This document shows positions 63,291 through 64,000 of a DNA stretch of 64,000 bases, piece after piece. Location of the stretch: positions 67,530,079 through 67,594,078 of the forward strand of contig OY829327.1 in assembly GCA_963691655.1 (NCBI GenBank), written 5' to 3'. The translations under genes were made by a program, and so were the position numbers. The notes below the pieces were generated by a model. The model searched no databases, was not told the DNA's origin, and saw only the letters and a list, made by a program, of their open reading frames with translations. This DNA is from Toxonevra muliebris (Eukaryota > Arthropoda > Insecta > Diptera > Pallopteridae). Within the stretch, counting starts at the first letter, position 1; each line of letters opens with the position of its first letter.

Positions 63291-64000
63291 TTTTTTTTAA
63301 TTTTGGTCTGAATTCGGTTGGATTTTTTTATTCAGTTTTTGTTCAATTTGTTGTCTGAATTCGGTCTAGAGTTTTGTCTACATTCGGTCTGAGTTAAATT
63401 TTTTTGGTGAGAATATTTATCAAATATTTTTACTTGTTTTTGGTCTGAATTTTTGCTTGCTTTTGTTCGGTATTTTGCGTCTTTTTGGCCTAAAGTTTTG
63501 ACTAAAGAGATGGGGTGACATAATGTCAATTAACATTGTGTCCGTTGACATTATGCCACCCTACCTCTAACTATTAATCTGAGTTGTGGTCTAAATTTTG
63601 GTCTAAATTTTGAACTGATTTTGGTTTGGATTCGGTCTGAATTTTGGGTTTTTGGTCTGAGTTTTGGTTTGAATTAGGCCTGATTTTGATCTATTTTTGA
63701 TGGATTTTTGGTTCGATTCTTATTCTGAATATAGTTTTTTTTTAATCATGGTTTTGGTCTGAATTTGGTCTCATTTTGATCTACATTTTCGATTTGAATT
63801 TGATCATTTCTTTGTTGTGAACTGCAATCAGAAAAAAAGTCTTTAAATTTATATTTGAAATTCGGTCGAATTTCCTCCTGAATTTCTGTCCGATTTTAGT
63901 TTGAATTTTGGTCTCAGTTTTGTATCAATTATCTTATAATTTTTGGTCTGTATTTTTTGGTGTGAACATTGATAAAATTTTTGCACTAGTTTTTGTCTAG
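63291..64000. repeat. degenerate tandem array, TTTTGGTCTGAA-type, right part
   Basis: It continues to the window edge with the same units (TTTTGGTCTGAATTCGG and variants) at irregular spacing. An inserted-looking hairpin sits at 63507-63567. Confidence 0.8.
63507..63567. repeat. 61-nt hairpin within the tandem array
   Basis: The arm GGTGACATAATGTCAA (within 63507-63529) pairs with TTGACATTATGCCACC (within 63545-63567) with few mismatches and a 15-nt loop. The interruption differs in composition from the array around it. Confidence 0.7.

Noticed and set aside
1..64000. CRISPR arrays, bacterial operons, terminators, riboswitches
   Set aside because: No regularly spaced identical repeats and no prokaryotic gene organisation. 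The sequence is clearly metazoan.

Overview
The window looks like AT-rich, gene-poor chromosomal DNA of a higher fly (Brachycera). The signs are a 412/mdg1-type LTR retrotransposon, Jockey-, I- and LOA-type LINE fragments, Tc1/mariner and pogo-type DNA transposons, long A/T runs, and CATA, CA, GTT and ATT microsatellites. I cannot name the family or species from sequence alone. Almost nothing reads as a conventional host gene: two short exon-like segments are the only candidates (41361-41605 on +, with an in-frame TAA; and 58405-58540 on -, ending in a consensus splice donor). Everything else supportable is mobile DNA, its debris, or simple repeats, so most of the window is probably intergenic or deep-intronic.

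Layout. 0-4.3 kb: a 947-bp TIR element with hairpins (2015-2961), an RNase H-bearing LINE tail and a fold-back. 4.3-15 kb: non-genic DNA with a dispersed repeat at 7.35 kb, an ACTAGT-rich array, TAGTAGAAA-rich low complexity and a 'GCCACGCCCAC' repeat at 13.4 kb. 16-17.5 kb: a 426-bp MITE and a minus-strand Jockey fragment. 18326-24988: a nearly complete 6663-bp Ty3/gypsy element with 192-bp LTRs, 4-bp target duplication, tRNA-Arg-type primer site, gag, pol split in two, and polypurine tract. 26-31.5 kb: a three-copy dispersed repeat, one copy split by a 5'-truncated I-like LINE with a 14-bp target duplication. 32.9-36.3 kb: pogo-type and hAT-type non-autonomous elements, a LINE RNase H remnant and a deleted mariner transposase. 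38-46.8 kb: dispersed repeats, the 41.4-kb exon candidate, and two LINE fragments lying back to back. 49.4-52.05 kb: a nest of repeats carrying a complete 1288-bp DD37D mariner-type element. 56.6-58.6 kb: a pogo-type relic and the minus-strand first-exon candidate. 60.36-61.01 kb: a second member of the 2-kb TIR family. 61.7-64 kb: a degenerate TTTTGGTCTGAA-type tandem array interrupted by about 1.2 kb that holds a pre-miRNA-like hairpin.

How the parts act together. The LTR element would be copied by its own Gag, protease, RT/RNase H and integrase, but two frame breaks (gag/pol and RNase H/integrase) suggest that this copy cannot make a complete Pol. The mariner-type element has an intact transposase and near-perfect TIRs and looks self-mobilising. 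The MITEs would depend on transposases encoded elsewhere. The most novel material is the two-copy TIR family (2015-2961 and 60361-61012), the pogo-derived MITE with its own 48-residue zinc-knuckle-like ORF, the 76-nt hairpin, and the exon with an internal UAA.
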